64,000 nt of DNA from Prunus persica (taxonomy: Eukaryota > Streptophyta > Magnoliopsida > Rosales > Rosaceae), in contig NC_034009.1 of NCBI RefSeq assembly GCF_000346465.2, positions 29,818,131 to 29,882,130 of the forward strand. The letters run 5' to 3'. A program made the translations under genes and the position numbers. This document shows positions 33,809 to 47,700 of this stretch, one piece after another (the stretch's first letter is position 1; each line of letters begins with the position of its first letter). The notes beneath the pieces were generated by a model that searched no databases, was not told where the DNA came from, and worked only from the letters and a program-made list of their open reading frames with translations.

Positions 33809-36800
33809 GTTTACAATATATATAGGAGTTACTTCACTTTCGGCTGGAGAAAAATGAAATTTCTGGTATAGTTGACAAAGACGTATGAACTGGTGGAGGG
33901 TATGATTGGAAGCAGAAGAGCACTGTCCCACCATGGGGACACATCCCTTTGGAAAATTGGGTGTTCTTGTCCTACAAATCAAAGGATCAACTATCTCCAA
34001 CTCAATATTCTTGTTCATCCATGACTTGGACAGCTACTCAGGTATAGGGGTAGAAAAACACTATACTATACCCAGTCAAGCACAAGCACCATGGACTGCT
34101 TTATTGGGAATTTGAAGTTTTGTGGAATTTGGCTCAAAGCAGAGATTTTGTATGGCCCCACTCACAGATCCTATTGATCATCACATTTAGCCAAAAAAGA
34201 TGACCGCCCATTCATGTTGGCTTCCTTTTGGTTAGTTTAGGACCCTGTGATTAAAATGTTGATTGCTTAACTTAATGATCTGCATTAATGCTAATAAATG
34301 GAGCAACATCAACTATTAGATTATTTTTCGAACAGTTAATTAAGTTTAAGAATAAGATGATGCCCTCGCTCGTATGAAATATTAGGTATGTTATAACTTG
34401 CAGGTTGCAGCTGGTGAATCTTAATTTGTTTGCTTCTCTGTCAAAAAAAGCAGTACCCAAATTGATAGGTAGGTAGGTTTCAACGTTTGATTGGAGTTCA
34501 AGTGTAGGCTTTTGGAGAGAAATGTATTTTGATAATGACTTAATGGGAATAATATTACGTATGTAAGAAAAGTTTCTGCATTTTATTTTATATATCAGCA
34601 CAGACAGACAGACACAAGGGAAAGGATCCTATTACTTTATCTAATAAGTGACAAAAGGATATAGTTTAATTTAAATGAGTGCCTAATCTCTTCTCTGTTT
34701 TATAACAGGGCAAACTCAGAGGGTGCTTAATATATTTGCAGAGAAGCTTAAAGTTGTGGACTTCGTTACTGCTAGTCTTTTGCAACTTGCAAGCACACTA
34801 AGCTTGCCAAAAACCCCTTTTTTTTATATATAATTAATATACCACTTCAACTTAAACAATTGTTCCTCCGTACGATCTTGCATATGTATCCTACTATTTA
34901 TTTGATATTAATTCGGGGAAAAAAGAAATCTGGAAATTGAAAATAAAGATGGGATGGTTTTTGTTTTGGGTACGTGACTGGTACAAGGACTGATTTGGAT
35001 TCATCATAAATATTTTATTCAGTGACAGGTACAGAGCACTAGGGTTTGCAAGTGGGTAGCTAGAAATCTCTAGAAAGATAGGAAGCTGCTGAATGAGTGA
35101 AATGGGAAAACAAAAAAATACGTAGGCCAAGTACTAAGCATCAATTATGGAAGTGGAACCTGCCTTCCAACTTCCATCACAATGAAAGATTTCATGTTTT
35201 GTTGTAATTTGTGAGTAAGTACGATTAAAAATGTATTAGCAAATTGCAGATATTGTGGATTAAGTCAGTTGGTCAGGTCAGTGAGTTCGCTCCCTTACAC
35301 TTAAATTTGAATAAAGTCTTTCGTTAACTCCCATAGCGTTTAAGTAATTTCTGATCCCTTTTTGGGATGGCATTGTTTTGTTTGTACAAATAAACCAGTA
35401 ACGGTCACAATTCACAAAGAGCATATAAATTGGACATATGATCTTCTGTGCTGTTGGAGGTATGTCAGTCAAGCTCTTTTGTAATTTAATTTTAGTACTA
35501 GAACAAGATGTATAGGAGAGTATGGTTGGCCCACTAAGAATTAAAGTTTGCTTGTGAAGGTAACTTAAGGCTTTTCCACAAGAGATCCATCATGCGTGTA
35601 CTTAACCCCTGGTTTTCATGATTGCAGACGAATGTAGGTTTTTTCTTTTTCTTTTCTTTTTTCTTGCTTGTGCTAAAATCTAAATATTTCATTCATAATT
35701 AATATCCACGAGATCCAACATGTAAACATAATTTGGTTTTTGTGTTTGTAAGTTTAGATTATTTGTTTTGGTAAAGACAGAAGACATGCATGAATGGTGG
35801 ATAAGAAAAAAACCAGAAAAAGCATATGAAAGTGAAAAATGTGAAGGAGAATTCAAAGAGCACTCATTATTAGAAGGCAACAGACAACAGGTACTGGTAA
35901 GTTGCAAGGTTTCTCTCTCACGATGTATGTATGCCAGGAAATGCAGAGGAAGAGGCATATATAAGTTAAGCACCAATAAGCAGCAATAGTGCTCTCAAAG
36001 GGAACAAGCGTCATGACAGGGTGGGATTGATGTCATCATAAACCCCACATAGAAAAGAAAGCCCTTCTCGTGCGTTATGTTAGTGGTGCTGCAGCTATCA
36101 TCAAATGTTTGAATCAGCATGCTGTAATATATATATATATATATATATATATAAGTTTATAATAAAAATATAATAATAAGCTACAAAAAGATAGAAAGAT
36201 ATATAAAAAGAAAAGAATTGGGACCAAACCAGCCATGCGTGTGACCAGTGACCACAAAGTGATATTTCTCTTCAAAGATAACCCTCTCCTCTCCCTTCCC
36301 ATAGTCTCCAAGCCCTAGCTAAAATTTGAATACATATATTATTATATAAAAAATAAAAGTAAACTGAACATGCATAAAAAAAACAGAGGTTCCAGGCTAG
36401 TGCAGAAGAAAATATTAGCAGTGCCTTGTGACTGACCCAATATGGTAAAGAGAAGACTGCCGTACAAAAATGTAGGGAGAAGAGGTGCTCTAGAGTCTAG
36501 ACTAGAGGAGACCTTGGGAATGAACTTGTTACTTGATGGGTTTTAATCAAACATTTTAAAGTTTTTAAAAAAATTAAAAAAATCTATTTACTAATTTAGC
36601 TAAAAGCTAAAGCCACTTTCACTGAAAATACATATATATATCAAATTAGTTCAAAGGGTTTAAGACAAAAAAGAAAAAAAAATTATATATTGTGTTGGAA
36701 AGGGGAATAACTAAAAGGTAACTGGCGTTAATGATTTTTGGTTACCCATGCTAGCTGCTTCTATAATAAACATAGGGAATGCACAATATAATACTGTAAT

Positions 36801-38472
36801 GGGGGATTTAGGTAACTGTGTGATTACCCAGAAGGCCTTGACAGTGTGAGTAGCTTTAAGGCATGATATATATATTCCTGCATCTTGTTTTTACCGTAAA
36901 GACATCATAAGTAAAAAGAAGATGGAAACCTCTTTAGGCCCAACCAGTAACCAATAGGGGCAGGGGAAGTAGAGCTCCTGGTGCAAGATTAGGAGAACAA
37001 TATTTGGCAAAAGGGAGGAGAAGCTATAAGCTTGGAATATCGTGCCAGTTGCCACACAACACAACAACAACAAAAGTGTTTGGAAACATCAAATTATTCC
37101 CTTCCCTTTGGTGTTGTTTTGGCCTTTCAAGTTTTAATGGGAAATCTTACCAACTACCAAATGATATACACTTTTTGATATTTTTCCCAGTCTTTCATCA
37201 TTTTGTCCTCGTTGGAATGTGACCAAGAAATAAATTACAACAATTTTAATCAATGACATGTAATGGGTTATGAGTGAGTATGCATGAAGATGCCTCTCCT
37301 CCTCCCTCCTCCCTCCTCTCAAACTTCCCATGAATAATACAATTGTACAATGTGCAAAATCCTAAGGGAGCGGTAAGAAGCACAAGTAATATACAATCGT
37401 ACACCAAGGTATTTGTAGACTGAAACCAAGGTATAATATTAATAACTTAGGAGGAGGAAGAGGCTAGAGGGAGAGAGAGATGGATGATGATGATGATGAT
37501 GAAATGGGAGAAGGAAGGAAGTAGGGGGGGTGGAGTGTGTTCCAAGACACAATGATTACAAAGTCTTGGGGAAGCAGAAAGGGTTGGCATGGAAATAGCC
37601 AACAGTATGGAAGAACGTGGGGACTTGACCGAGGTATATAGGAAAGGAAAGGAAAGGAAAGGGCCTAATCAGAAAAGATGAAAAATGATTTAAATAATTA
37701 TATGTATATATAAATAAATCGAAAATAAGGAAAACAAAAAGGAAAGCCTTTTATCATGATGATACTCTCAGCCTTTTTGGTCTTTGGTCGGTCGACAATC
37801 TGTGTGTTGTGTGTTCACTCTGTTTAATTGTGCTGCTTCTCCCTTGTGTTGTGTTTCCCATCCCTATACCTCCTTCCACTCAATCCACTCTCTCTCTCTC
37901 TCTCTCCCCCTCTCCCCCAAGCTACTACTGCAACTCACAGAGTGTAATTATTTGCTTTCAACCAATCAGAGAATGCTATTTTCTTTTACATGGGGGGATT
38001 ACATTTTTGGTATTAAATTAATTTTATATGTGAATATAAATGAAAAATATATAAAATAAACGAGTGAATTGAATTGAATTGAATAAATAAAAGAAGGGAT
38101 CCATCCGCACCCTGAAAGATACAGGAATGGAATGGATAGAGAATGCCGTAAGAAGAAAGGAAAAGAGACTAGCAGTACTCAACAGACTATATATTTAGAG
38201 TGGTGGAAAGGGTGCACAGAGTCGTAGAGACCACATCACGGTTAGAGAGAGAGAGAGAAAACAAGAGAGAGAGAAAAGAAAGTGAGGGCAAAAAAAAACA
38301 AAGGAAGCAAAAAGATACCAACAAAGCACGAAGGAAAAGGAAAGCTCAGTTGAAACCAAGGATAAAAAGGGTCATCACCCCCACAAACACAAAGCCCACA
38401 AAGGCGTGGCAGATCAAAAAACCTACCCCAAGTGATAGAGATAGAGAGACAGGGAGAGCCAAGCACCAAAAC

Positions 38473-38518
<46 letters not shown>

Positions 38519-38757
38519 AGCTACGGAGAGAGAACAGATAATCAGAAACACCAAAACCCTCCATCATTAAATCAACCAAAGGTTTTTGTCTCACATATAT
38601 ATTTTCTTTGCTCCCAATGTTTCTTCCTTGATTCCCTTTCATCCATTTCTCTTCAATTTCTTAGCTTCAATTAAAGCCCTATACTTTTGAGAAACTAATT
38701 GTTTAGAGCCCTAGCTAGACATACACAACCACTATATATATATCATAAGAAGTGAAG
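30804..38757. other. 8-kb gene-poor spacer upstream of the bHLH gene
   Basis: No protein gene is supported; the short frames present have no domain and simple composition. Contents: (GTGTT)n at 30939-30962; a repeated TTAGATTAGTTGG word at 31094-31120; AT-rich DNA 31750-32220; microsatellites (GA)n 32424-32454, (CT)n 32708-32732, (CT)n 33774-33805, (AT)n 36127-36153 and (CT)n 37888-37906; a (GGAAA)n patch at 37640-37660; and a purine-rich stretch 38222-38518 leading into the leader of the bHLH gene. Such long upstream spaces are common at developmental regulators and may hold distant control sites, but none can be named. Confidence 0.5.
38477..38516. repeat. (GA)n microsatellite in the bHLH upstream/leader region
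   Basis: About 40 bases of perfect GA repeat 240 bases before the bHLH start codon, on the coding strand. GA runs at this position are bound by BPC/GAGA-type proteins in several plant genes; here that is only a possibility. Confidence 0.85.
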
Positions 38758-40669
38758 ATGATGTGTGGGAAGAAAGAAGATCAAGGGGAGTGTTCTCAGT
38801 CTGTCCAAAACCTACAAGCCTTCCAAGAACACTTGTTTCTCCAACAACAACATCAGATGCAACAACAACAACAACATCAGATGCAACAACAACATCATCA
38901 ACAACAAGGTATGATTTTCCCTCATGATCATCAAGCCCCGCCGCCAATCTTGCAGCCATGGACTCTCCCTCCGATCCACTCCTTCAACCCATCAGCCCAC
39001 GACCAGTTTCTTCCAACTCCTCCTCCTCCAATTCCATCGTCATCATCCTACGCTAGTTTCTTCAACCGAAGAGCTCCTCTCCAGTTCACATATGACGGTT
39101 CAGCATCTGAACACCATCACCATCTCAGAATCTTATCCGAGACACTTGGACCCATGGTTCAACCCGGTTCCGCCCCGTTTGGGCTTCAAGCAGAGTTGGG
39201 TAAGTTGACCGCCCAAGAAATCATGGACGCCAAGGCTCTCGCAGCTTCTAAGAGTCATAGCGAGGCCGAGCGGAGACGAAGAGAGAGAATCAATAACCAT
39301 CTCGCCAAGTTGCGCAGCTTATTGCCCAGCACCACCAAAGTAAGTTTATACTAAAAATGATTATCATATTTATATATCACTGAAAAGAAAAAACAAAAAA
39401 CTCATATACATGTGTGATATTCATGCGTGTACAACATGTTGTATTTTATATAGGGTGTGACATTATCCCTTTTTTATTTATTTGTTTTATCATGATCGGC
39501 TATACATAGTTTTTCCAATCTAAGATCTTTGTGGATCTTCCTAAGATTCTAATTCGTCCCTCTAGGAATATGCATGCCTTCGATCAAGAGTCTCAAGACC
39601 TAGCTACCATTCATTAGGAATGAGCTACATTCCCTTTATGAATTAGCTTTTTCCATCTTTTTGTTGTTTCTCTTGGTTTCTTCATTCTGAGTCGTGTGGT
39701 AGTTCCGAGGTGAGAGGTAGAAAATGAAAAATGAAAAAAGAAAAAAACTGAAGAAAAGGGGAGGGAGGGGAGGGGGAATAAGGGTAATGTCGCTGGGTTG
39801 ATATGATAAAGAGGAACCATGGAGCAGTTAAAAAGCTTCCCATGGAAATTTCTTGCCGGATATATCACATATATCACCCATCAGTCAAACCATGTTCGAG
39901 AAACTTAAAGCCAGACAAACTAGCACCCTTGTCAGTCAAAATATGCACCCATCCCATGCCGTTCCTTCAAAAACCACGCCATTCATTAAAATACATTAAT
40001 TAAGTAGCCAACTTTCTTAATCTTTTTTTTTTTTTTGTTGGTTTCTGTTAGCGAGATATTGTTTGACAGTTTCAAGTGTTGGTTTCAAGTGCATGTAAAT
40101 GCAGTATCAATCAGACATCAAATGTCGAACAAATATCAACCCAATACTTTTGTTTTGTTTATGCTGATATATAGACGGACAAAGCTTCCTTACTAGCAGA
40201 AGTAATACAACATGTGAAAGAGCTGAAACGGCAGACTTCTTTGATCGCGGAGACAAGTCCGGTGCCGACCGAAATGGACGAGCTAATCGTCGACGATGCG
40301 TCGGACGAGGACGGCAAGTTTGTGATAAAAGCCTCGCTGTGCTGCGAAGACCGTTCAGATCTCTTGCCCGACCTCATCAAGACACTGAAGGCCTTGCGCT
40401 TGAGAACACTGAAAGCTGAGATCACAACGCTGGGGGGACGTGTGAAGAACGTGCTGTTCATCACCGGAGAAGAAGACTCGAGCAGCAGCGGAGGGGAGCA
40501 AGAGCAGCAGCATCAAGTGCCGCATGAGCATCAGCAGCAGCAATATTGTATCAGTTCGATTGAAGAAGCGCTTAAGGCTGTGATGGAGAAGACAGGTGGG
40601 GAACATGAGCAGTCTTCTTCTGGGAGTGTTAAGAGGCAAAGGACTAATAACATCAATATCCTTAACTGA
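38758..40669 (+). CDS. bHLH transcription factor of the TMO5/T5L1 (bHLH30/32) subgroup
   Basis: Two exons, 38758-39339 and 40175-40669, give 358 aa. The intron splits the domain between STTK and TDKASLLAEV, a position I recall as typical of this subgroup. The N-terminus holds a Gln/His-rich stretch (residues 29-50) and a Pro-rich part. The conserved lead-in LRILSETLGPMVQPGS and GLQAELGKLTAQEIMDAKAL precedes the bHLH at about 163-214. The basic region SHSEAERRRRERIN has the H-E-R triad (H167, E171, R175) for E-box binding. A C-terminal ACT-like domain (VIKASLCCEDRSDLLPDLIK...GGRVKNVLFITG) follows, and the protein ends with a VKRQRT motif. TMO5-type proteins pair with LONESOME HIGHWAY to drive vascular cell divisions through cytokinin synthesis. 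The neighbours fit both T5L1 (At1g68810) and TMO5 (At3g25710). A second ATG follows at once (38761). Confidence 0.94.
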
Positions 40670-40904
40670 AACACAGACAGGTCTCTTTAACCAGCTATTA
40701 TTATCAAGGCTAGTTAATTAATCTTCTTCTTCTTGTTGTTTTTTCTTTCGGTTTTTCTCTTTTTGTTTTTATTTTCTTAGTGGGATTTTGGGTTTTTTTT
40801 TTTCCTTTTTTGGTTGGCGTGTTTGGTGTGGTGTATTTCCGTGAGTGAACAAATGGGTCATGATGGTGTGGTTTGTGTACTACCTGCATTGCTCGAAAAA
40901 AATA

Positions 40905-40907
<3 letters not shown>

Positions 40908-40945
<38 letters not shown>
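40908..40945. repeat. (GA)n microsatellite after the bHLH stop codon
   Basis: About 38 bases of GA repeat starting some 240 bases past the stop codon, near or in the 3' UTR. Confidence 0.85.
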
Positions 40946-40949
<4 letters not shown>

Positions 40950-43235
40950 GAGCTTGGTTTGTTATTTAGGAAGGGAAAAAACAGTGAAGGATCTTTTTCG
41001 TGGGGAGAGAAACCTTATATAAAATCCAAAGATAGAAACCAAAATGCATGATGGAGTGTTGCTGTTTTGATTTGATCCGGTTTGAACTCAAAGTTGCAGT
41101 GGTGTTTTTGTTTTTTTCCACGAGTTTTGTTGAACACTCTCTATCTAATCAGAGAATTGATCAGACTAGTTATAGTGTACTGGTGGAACTATGTAGTGAC
41201 GACGTAGTTTTGTCATATGGTACGTAATTAATGTCGTCCCCACAACACATTGGCCACCACTCACTCAGACTCAGCAGCAGGTACCACTCTCTTCCTACAA
41301 TTCGTACGTGCAGAGTTTTTTTCTGGTGAAAAAGAAAATCCCTCAAAACCCTAACGAGCGAGCGAGAGAGCGAGGCATGCATGTTTCAGTTTCATCAGAG
41401 CTACCTATATGTACATATTCTACTACATAAATATATGCTTTTTGTATTTCACCTTTTGTTGCCTCTCTCGTCCTCTTTGTTTTTGTCATTTTTTGGAGTT
41501 TTACATATATATATATATATACTAATATGATGCAATGTAATATCTGTAAGAACCTGCATTGCATATAGAAAATATCTTCTTCCTCTTTTTTTTTTCTTTT
41601 TCTTTTATTCATTTTATGCTGCAATTTAATTATTATTTTTAATGAATTTATACTTGAAAATATATAGAAAAAAAATAAAGCGTTAACGATGCATTACCCG
41701 ACAGTTACTGCAGTGGTGTTGGTTAAAGGAGATGCAATTTGCAGGTCGAAAAGCTGTAATTAGATATGCACCTAATATATATATATAGTTCATGCAAAAA
41801 GAAAATGTGAATGTTCCATATATAATTTTCTATTTTCTTTGTGTGAAGACCTTAAAAAAACAAAAAAACAAAAAAACAAGAGGAAGAAAATGAATGCATG
41901 TATATCATATTACTCGGTTATGTGAAGCGTCATTTGGGTTTCCATTAATTTGATGTTCCCGTGACATAAAATAAATACAGTTTTCACGTTAATTGGGTTC
42001 CCATGAATCCTTTGACTCGGAAAAAAGTAGCATTCGAAGCAGTGACTTGGACAATTTGACTGTGCCAATACAAACTGTTATGACAACGTTATTTGTTCCC
42101 ATGCAATGTTATTAGTTCGATAGCCTATAGCAGTATAGCACACAAAGACGCAAGTTTAGATTCATTTGAATTTTAAGTGAGAAAAATACTCAAATGAAAA
42201 TAATAAAAAAGGACGTTACAAGGCTTGGCTTTGCGCTCATGCTGGGCTGGGCTGCTTAAAGCCCTTGACCTTCGGGTCAACTTCATCCAATATTTTATTC
42301 GACTGCTGAAAACACGCTGACGTGTTTATTGACGAGTATGTGACGGAAGCAAAATTCAAAACTTGGCAATGCCCAGTCTGCAATCTGCTACAAACCTTTT
42401 TGTTTCCTTCGCCAAATCCAACCAGAGATGATAAAAAATCCAATTACAATTAATACGCATGTTTATTTTAAACGTAATTTTTTTCCTTTTGCCTTCTTTT
42501 GTATTTTAATTCGAATCTCGTTTTACTTAATTGCAAATACGACTCCAACCAACCCCGCTTTTCTTTTCTTGGACAAATGTATATGCTCTTAGAAAATAAA
42601 ACCACTTATTTTTTTATTTTAGCTTTTCATCATATTCCCCCCCTATACCTATAGTATTTGTAATTTCTTACAATATTAATTTTTTGTTGTTGGAAATACA
42701 ATATGAGTTATCTGTATATATAGAGCAAAATATAAAGAATAGTAAAAATATTCAAAATGCCTTTAATTAATGCAAACGTTAAGAATTGAAATTATTAATT
42801 AAATAAAGATAATATGATAAATTCACACTTTTTCATATTAAAAAAAATTCAAATTAAAAGAAAATTCATATATATATATATCCTATTTTTATAGAACACA
42901 ACTACCTATTATTTTTTTAATTCTAAAATAAATTAAATTTAAAAATAAAAATAAAAATCTTTCATAGGTACGAAAATACATACAGAGAGACTAATATAAT
43001 AATAATATGTTTGGTAATTGGTCTAAAAACAGCCCAACGTTGTCTCTTCCGAGTTCGTATAGTTGGGTGTGTGAGGAAGCTTCCTCTTAGGCCCAATCCT
43101 TAAGAATAGCAGACTATCAAACATGAAACCCAAATTTGGTGAGATGGAATGGATCACGGAAATGAATGTTTCAATTTTTAATATATTTTTTGACCGTCTA
43201 ATAGATAAATGAGTTATTTAACTATGTAGGTGAAG

Positions 43236-43391
43236 CTGGGTCGTATGGTAGAATTCTATGTAAGGCCCTAAAATGAGGCTTTATTTTTTAATTATTTTTA
43301 AATTGGTTAGTCATTTGATTAAATTTGTTAATTTAATCAAACGGTTAAAAAATAGAGCCTCATAAGGCCCTCGTTATAGAATGACTCGGGT
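43236..43391. mobile_element. Short fold-back MITE-like hairpin
   Basis: Left arm TTCTATGTAAGGCCCTAAAA and TGAGGCTTTATTTTTTAA are mirrored by TTAAAAAATAGAGCCTCA and AAGGCCCTCGTTATAGAA. The centre is a perfect 12-bp stem, TTTGATTAAATT / AATTTAATCAAA, with a 4-base loop. A spacer of about 20 bases interrupts the left arm. No clear target duplication. Probably a small MITE; a transcribed hairpin is possible. Confidence 0.5.
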
Positions 43392-44797
43392 GGTATATGT
43401 TCTTTGACAACCCCATCCTTCTGTTGTTTCTTATGTTTTTGACCTTGGTGGGTAATTTTTGTGTTTTGTTGGGCTTTGTTTTCTTAAAAAAAAATTGTTA
43501 TTGACACTTCAAAAATATTATTTTGCATTCCACTTTGTTGAAGAAAAAAATATAATAAAAAAGTATATGATGATATGTGTTATATTTATAAACGTTAATA
43601 ACAATTTCCTCAATTTTTCTCACGCTGATTATGGATATTAATTTCTGGTGTGAAAGGGATGAAATTTGTTAAGGAAAAAACCTCATCTTGTTTGGTCTGT
43701 TATCTCTTAAATATATTCAATACCATTTGTCCATTTCAGGGGGTGGATATATCATAATCAAGCACCAGCCTGAAAAAAATGGTATAGATACTCTGACAAG
43801 TGTGTAGATTTTACATACCATATATGTATTGACCAATGAATGACCTTCCTACAAGTCTCATACTCATAGACTCAAATAAATCTGATACATTCTTTCATTT
43901 AACTGTTCTTGTTCAACGACAACAAAAATAAAGTTGTGTTCTTAAAAGAAAAAGAAAAAGAAAAAGAAAACTGGATTTGACCATTCAATTATCAATTGAT
44001 TCGTGCATGATAGATAAACAAATGGTTAAAGTAGATGCTGCAATCAAAATGCTAATGCACCAATCAAAAGAACCGCAGCTGTGCCTGCCATCTGTACTTC
44101 CAATACCACCTCACTCTCAGATCTTATCCGCTTTAAACAATCAACCCAAAAAACTCATAAATATCCAATTATAGATATGTATTGCTTTATAAGTACTTTA
44201 CGTCACTAAACCTTAATTTCTAGCCTCCACAATGCTATTAATAGAAGAACATAGAGGTGACAGAGTTACTCTCATATGTTAGGGTATTATGAAATTTACA
44301 CGCATCAACGACTGAAAATTACTCACGACCTCGTATATGATTTTGTGAAGCATTACTTATAGAATAGGTGTATCGTTTTTTCCCCTTTATTCCACGCGGA
44401 CAATTTCAGCCCATCCTTCCCTGGTCTCATTACACACCAATACGAGGGTAGTTTCGTCCACAATAATTGTCTGTCGTAAGCAAACGACTTGGGCCACTTG
44501 GCTTTTAGCGTGAAAGTGAAGTGAAGGAGGAAATAAAAAACAAAACAAAAAACGCTTATACCTTGATACACACCAGACCACCTCGAAGAAGAAGTCTCCT
44601 TTCGTGTCTTTTTTCTCTCAAAAGTTTAAAACCTTCGACAGCTTCTGCTTCTTCTTCCTCTTCGCTCCTCGCTCTCTCTACTGTTTGTTTCCGTACAGTC
44701 CCTGTAAATCCCTTCTCTGTAGATAGAAGAGATAGAGAAAGAGAGGCCAATTTCTGCGCACAAATACTTTCTGGAAATGTTGGTTCCGCGGAGAGTG

Positions 44798-47700
44798 ATG
44801 ACGTGGAGGTCGGTGGCCAAGTCTCTGCAACCTCTTCTTGCCCATGCCTCGCTTTTCACATTCACGATTTTCCTCGTCCTTAAACTCCACCATGCCGTGC
44901 GGTACCATTGGTGGTTCGTAATTTTCTTTTCCCTCTGCTTTTTCCTTTTTTTTGTGTGTGTTGTTTTTGTTTGGTTGCCGAGAAACTGAAAGAAAAAAAA
45001 TGAATTTTCATAAGCATTTAATTCCGCGAGGGAGAGTGTTACATACTGTAGTTTCTCTTCTTGTACTGCATTGTTCTGGGAAACTAAAGGTGCCTATTTT
45101 GCGAGTTTATGAAGTTTTTACCTTTGTGGGTTCAAATTTCTGTATTTCTAGGTGTCTTATGGAGTTAATTGCTAAGAATCGCACTCAATTTTCGAGTAAA
45201 ATTTTTGTGTGTGTGTTCTGTTTGGCAATTTAATATTTATTGTATTGGATATGCATTTTCAGTGATCATGGAGGGTTGCTGCTTCATTGAGCATAAAGTG
45301 GAGATCTTTGATTTTTATGTTTTTAGTTAGGATTTCTTATGCTTACTGTTTCAAATTCTTAAATGCACTATATGATTTTGGTTTGGAGATTTCATAACTC
45401 AATGAAGCCATTTTTGCAAGATAATTCAAACTGACCAATGCACTACCAAACCTTTAAAAACAGAGTTGAAAACATACCTGTTCACCACGAACTTACCAAG
45501 GTCTAAGCCATTCATTTATTCATGGTTGTAGCTGAGCAGTGAAGATTGTAGAAAGAACCATTTAAGGTTATCTCATGCAAGAAAGCTGCCTGATAGTTTA
45601 GGTTTTGTAGCTGTAATCGTATTGAGGGTTCCAAACCTCTTTGGTGAAGCATAACTTTCCTTAAAAAGAAAAAAGAAACCCAATGCTTCCGAATGATTCC
45701 TCTGATTTGTCTACTACATCAACTGATGTTTTCGATATTGGTTTAATGTATAATGTTTTGTTGTCTTAAAACCGCAGGATCATATTTTCCCCTCTGTGGC
45801 TTTTCCATGCAGTTGTAGCACGAGGCAGATTTTCGTTACCTGCTCCAAAGCTGCCTAATGATCGCAACGTATGAGATACTATTTCCAATTTTTTTTCTTT
45901 TTTGGATTTTTCATGTTTCCCACGTATCTGTGTTGTAATGTTTTTGTGGACGATCCTATTTACAAAACAGTAAATATTTCTTTCTTATGGACAGTGGGCA
46001 CCTTTTCATGCTGTCATGGCGACACCGTTGCTTGTCGCATTTGAACTAATGCTTTGTATCTATCTTGAGAGCAAATATGGTATAGAGGCAACATACTAAA
46101 TGACAATCATCATTTAAAACCATGTTTCTTTTCTTTAAACATTTATACATTTTGGTATGTAGATAAATGGATTATCAGATGTGTCACTAATTCCTATTTT
46201 TTGTGAACAGTTGTAAGCTTGAAGATTGTCTTTGCACCTTTGGTGGCGTTGGAACTCGCAATTCTATTTGATAATATCAGGTGTCTATATTTGCTTCAAT
46301 AAGTTTCATTTTTCAGGTTACCCCCGCTCCTGGCACTACTTTTTGACTAATCATTGGTTTCAACCCTGTAATAGTAATTGGACCTGCTTTATGACAATCT
46401 GGAGTAGAGTCCCGATAAAATCCATTGAGACATCCAGATCGTAGATTAATGAATTATCGTAAAACTTCACCAAAATTTTATTCTAAGACTTCTGATTCTA
46501 TTGCCAAATCTTAACCTTCACTTGATCTGAAAATTCGCGTTACTTAAGTTGTTCTATAAGGCTATGTATCTTGTATTTTACAATGTAATGTTTTGGTTGA
46601 GTAAATTGTACTTCTGCTTAAGTAATTAATGTTTCTGTTGTATAGGATGTGTAAGGCTCTAATGCCTAGCGATGATGAGCATGTGAGTGATGATGTGATA
46701 TGGGAAACGCTTCCTGTAAGTTTGCCACTATTTTATTATAGAAGGATTGAGTTGGAATAGGTATTTCTTATTGTTATTAGGCTTAAATGAATTCAATTCT
46801 TGATTATGAATTGAAATGTTTACTTCATCTATTTGTTCTGGTCACCTAGTTGTTTGTGACTAAGAGGATTGCGGATATTGTACAAGTAACTTCTGTTTAT
46901 ATTGTAAGCTGGAAAAAATCTAAACATGAAATTATCTGGCATGCTGAAAAGTGATAATTAAATCTGTTTTTGAGAAAGAAAGAAATATTAATGGCAGTTA
47001 AGATCTTTTCGTCCTCTAATAATATGTGTGATGGGTAATTAAAGTAGCATTATCTGTACACGTAGTGAATTTAAAGATGGTAATTGTTGTGTGATATTTT
47101 CCTCGCCTATGTAGTATTTATGGAAAAAAAAAAAAATTATGACTATAAACTCCTTTATACTTTCTATGCTAAATTACCAATCTTTGGTTTCCAGCACTTC
47201 TGGATCTCTATATCCATGGTCTTCCTTACTGCTGCCACAATATTTACTCTTCTAAAGATAAATGGTAAGTTTTGGTTCTCTAGTTTTGTACTTGTATTTA
47301 GTGGCACGTATTGCAATGATATGCATTCATCTCTTACAATATTTCCTAGCCTGATTAACTTTATTCAACGTGCAGGTGATATTTCTGTTTTAGGCTGGTG
47401 GGACTTGTTTATTAACTTTGGGTACTGTTACATTTGTGTTTACAATGATGTTTGACTATTAATGTTTAGTATTCTTTGTCTTCACCCCCTGAAGTAGCTT
47501 CTATATATCCTTTTACAGAATTGCAGAGTGTTTTGCCTTTCTTGTTTGCACGAAGTGGTATAATCCAGCTATTCACAGACATGCTCACATTCAAGAACCA
47601 TGTTCACCTTCAATGACTATTAGATACCTTGACTGGAATAGTGGCTTAGTAGTTTCTTCAGATGAAGATCAAGACGAGAGTGCAGTATGCAGCCTGCAGG

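Larger units (their letters stand above)
40670..44797. other. Spacer between the bHLH and TM/RING genes
   Basis: bHLH 3' UTR to about 40860. Then a (GA)n run of about 38 bases (40908-40945), (AT)n at 41504-41521, AT-rich DNA 42450-43020 and a MITE-like hairpin at about 43236-43391. The frames at 41170-41382, 41343-41624 and 42237-42443 lack recognisable domains. The last 250 bases, rich in CTTCTTC, are the likely leader of the TM/RING gene. Confidence 0.5.

Noticed and set aside
38200..38520. 106-aa Arg/Glu/Lys-rich plus frame before the bHLH gene
   Set aside because: It is a translation of purine-rich and (GA)n DNA; no conserved upstream ORF pattern known to me fits it.
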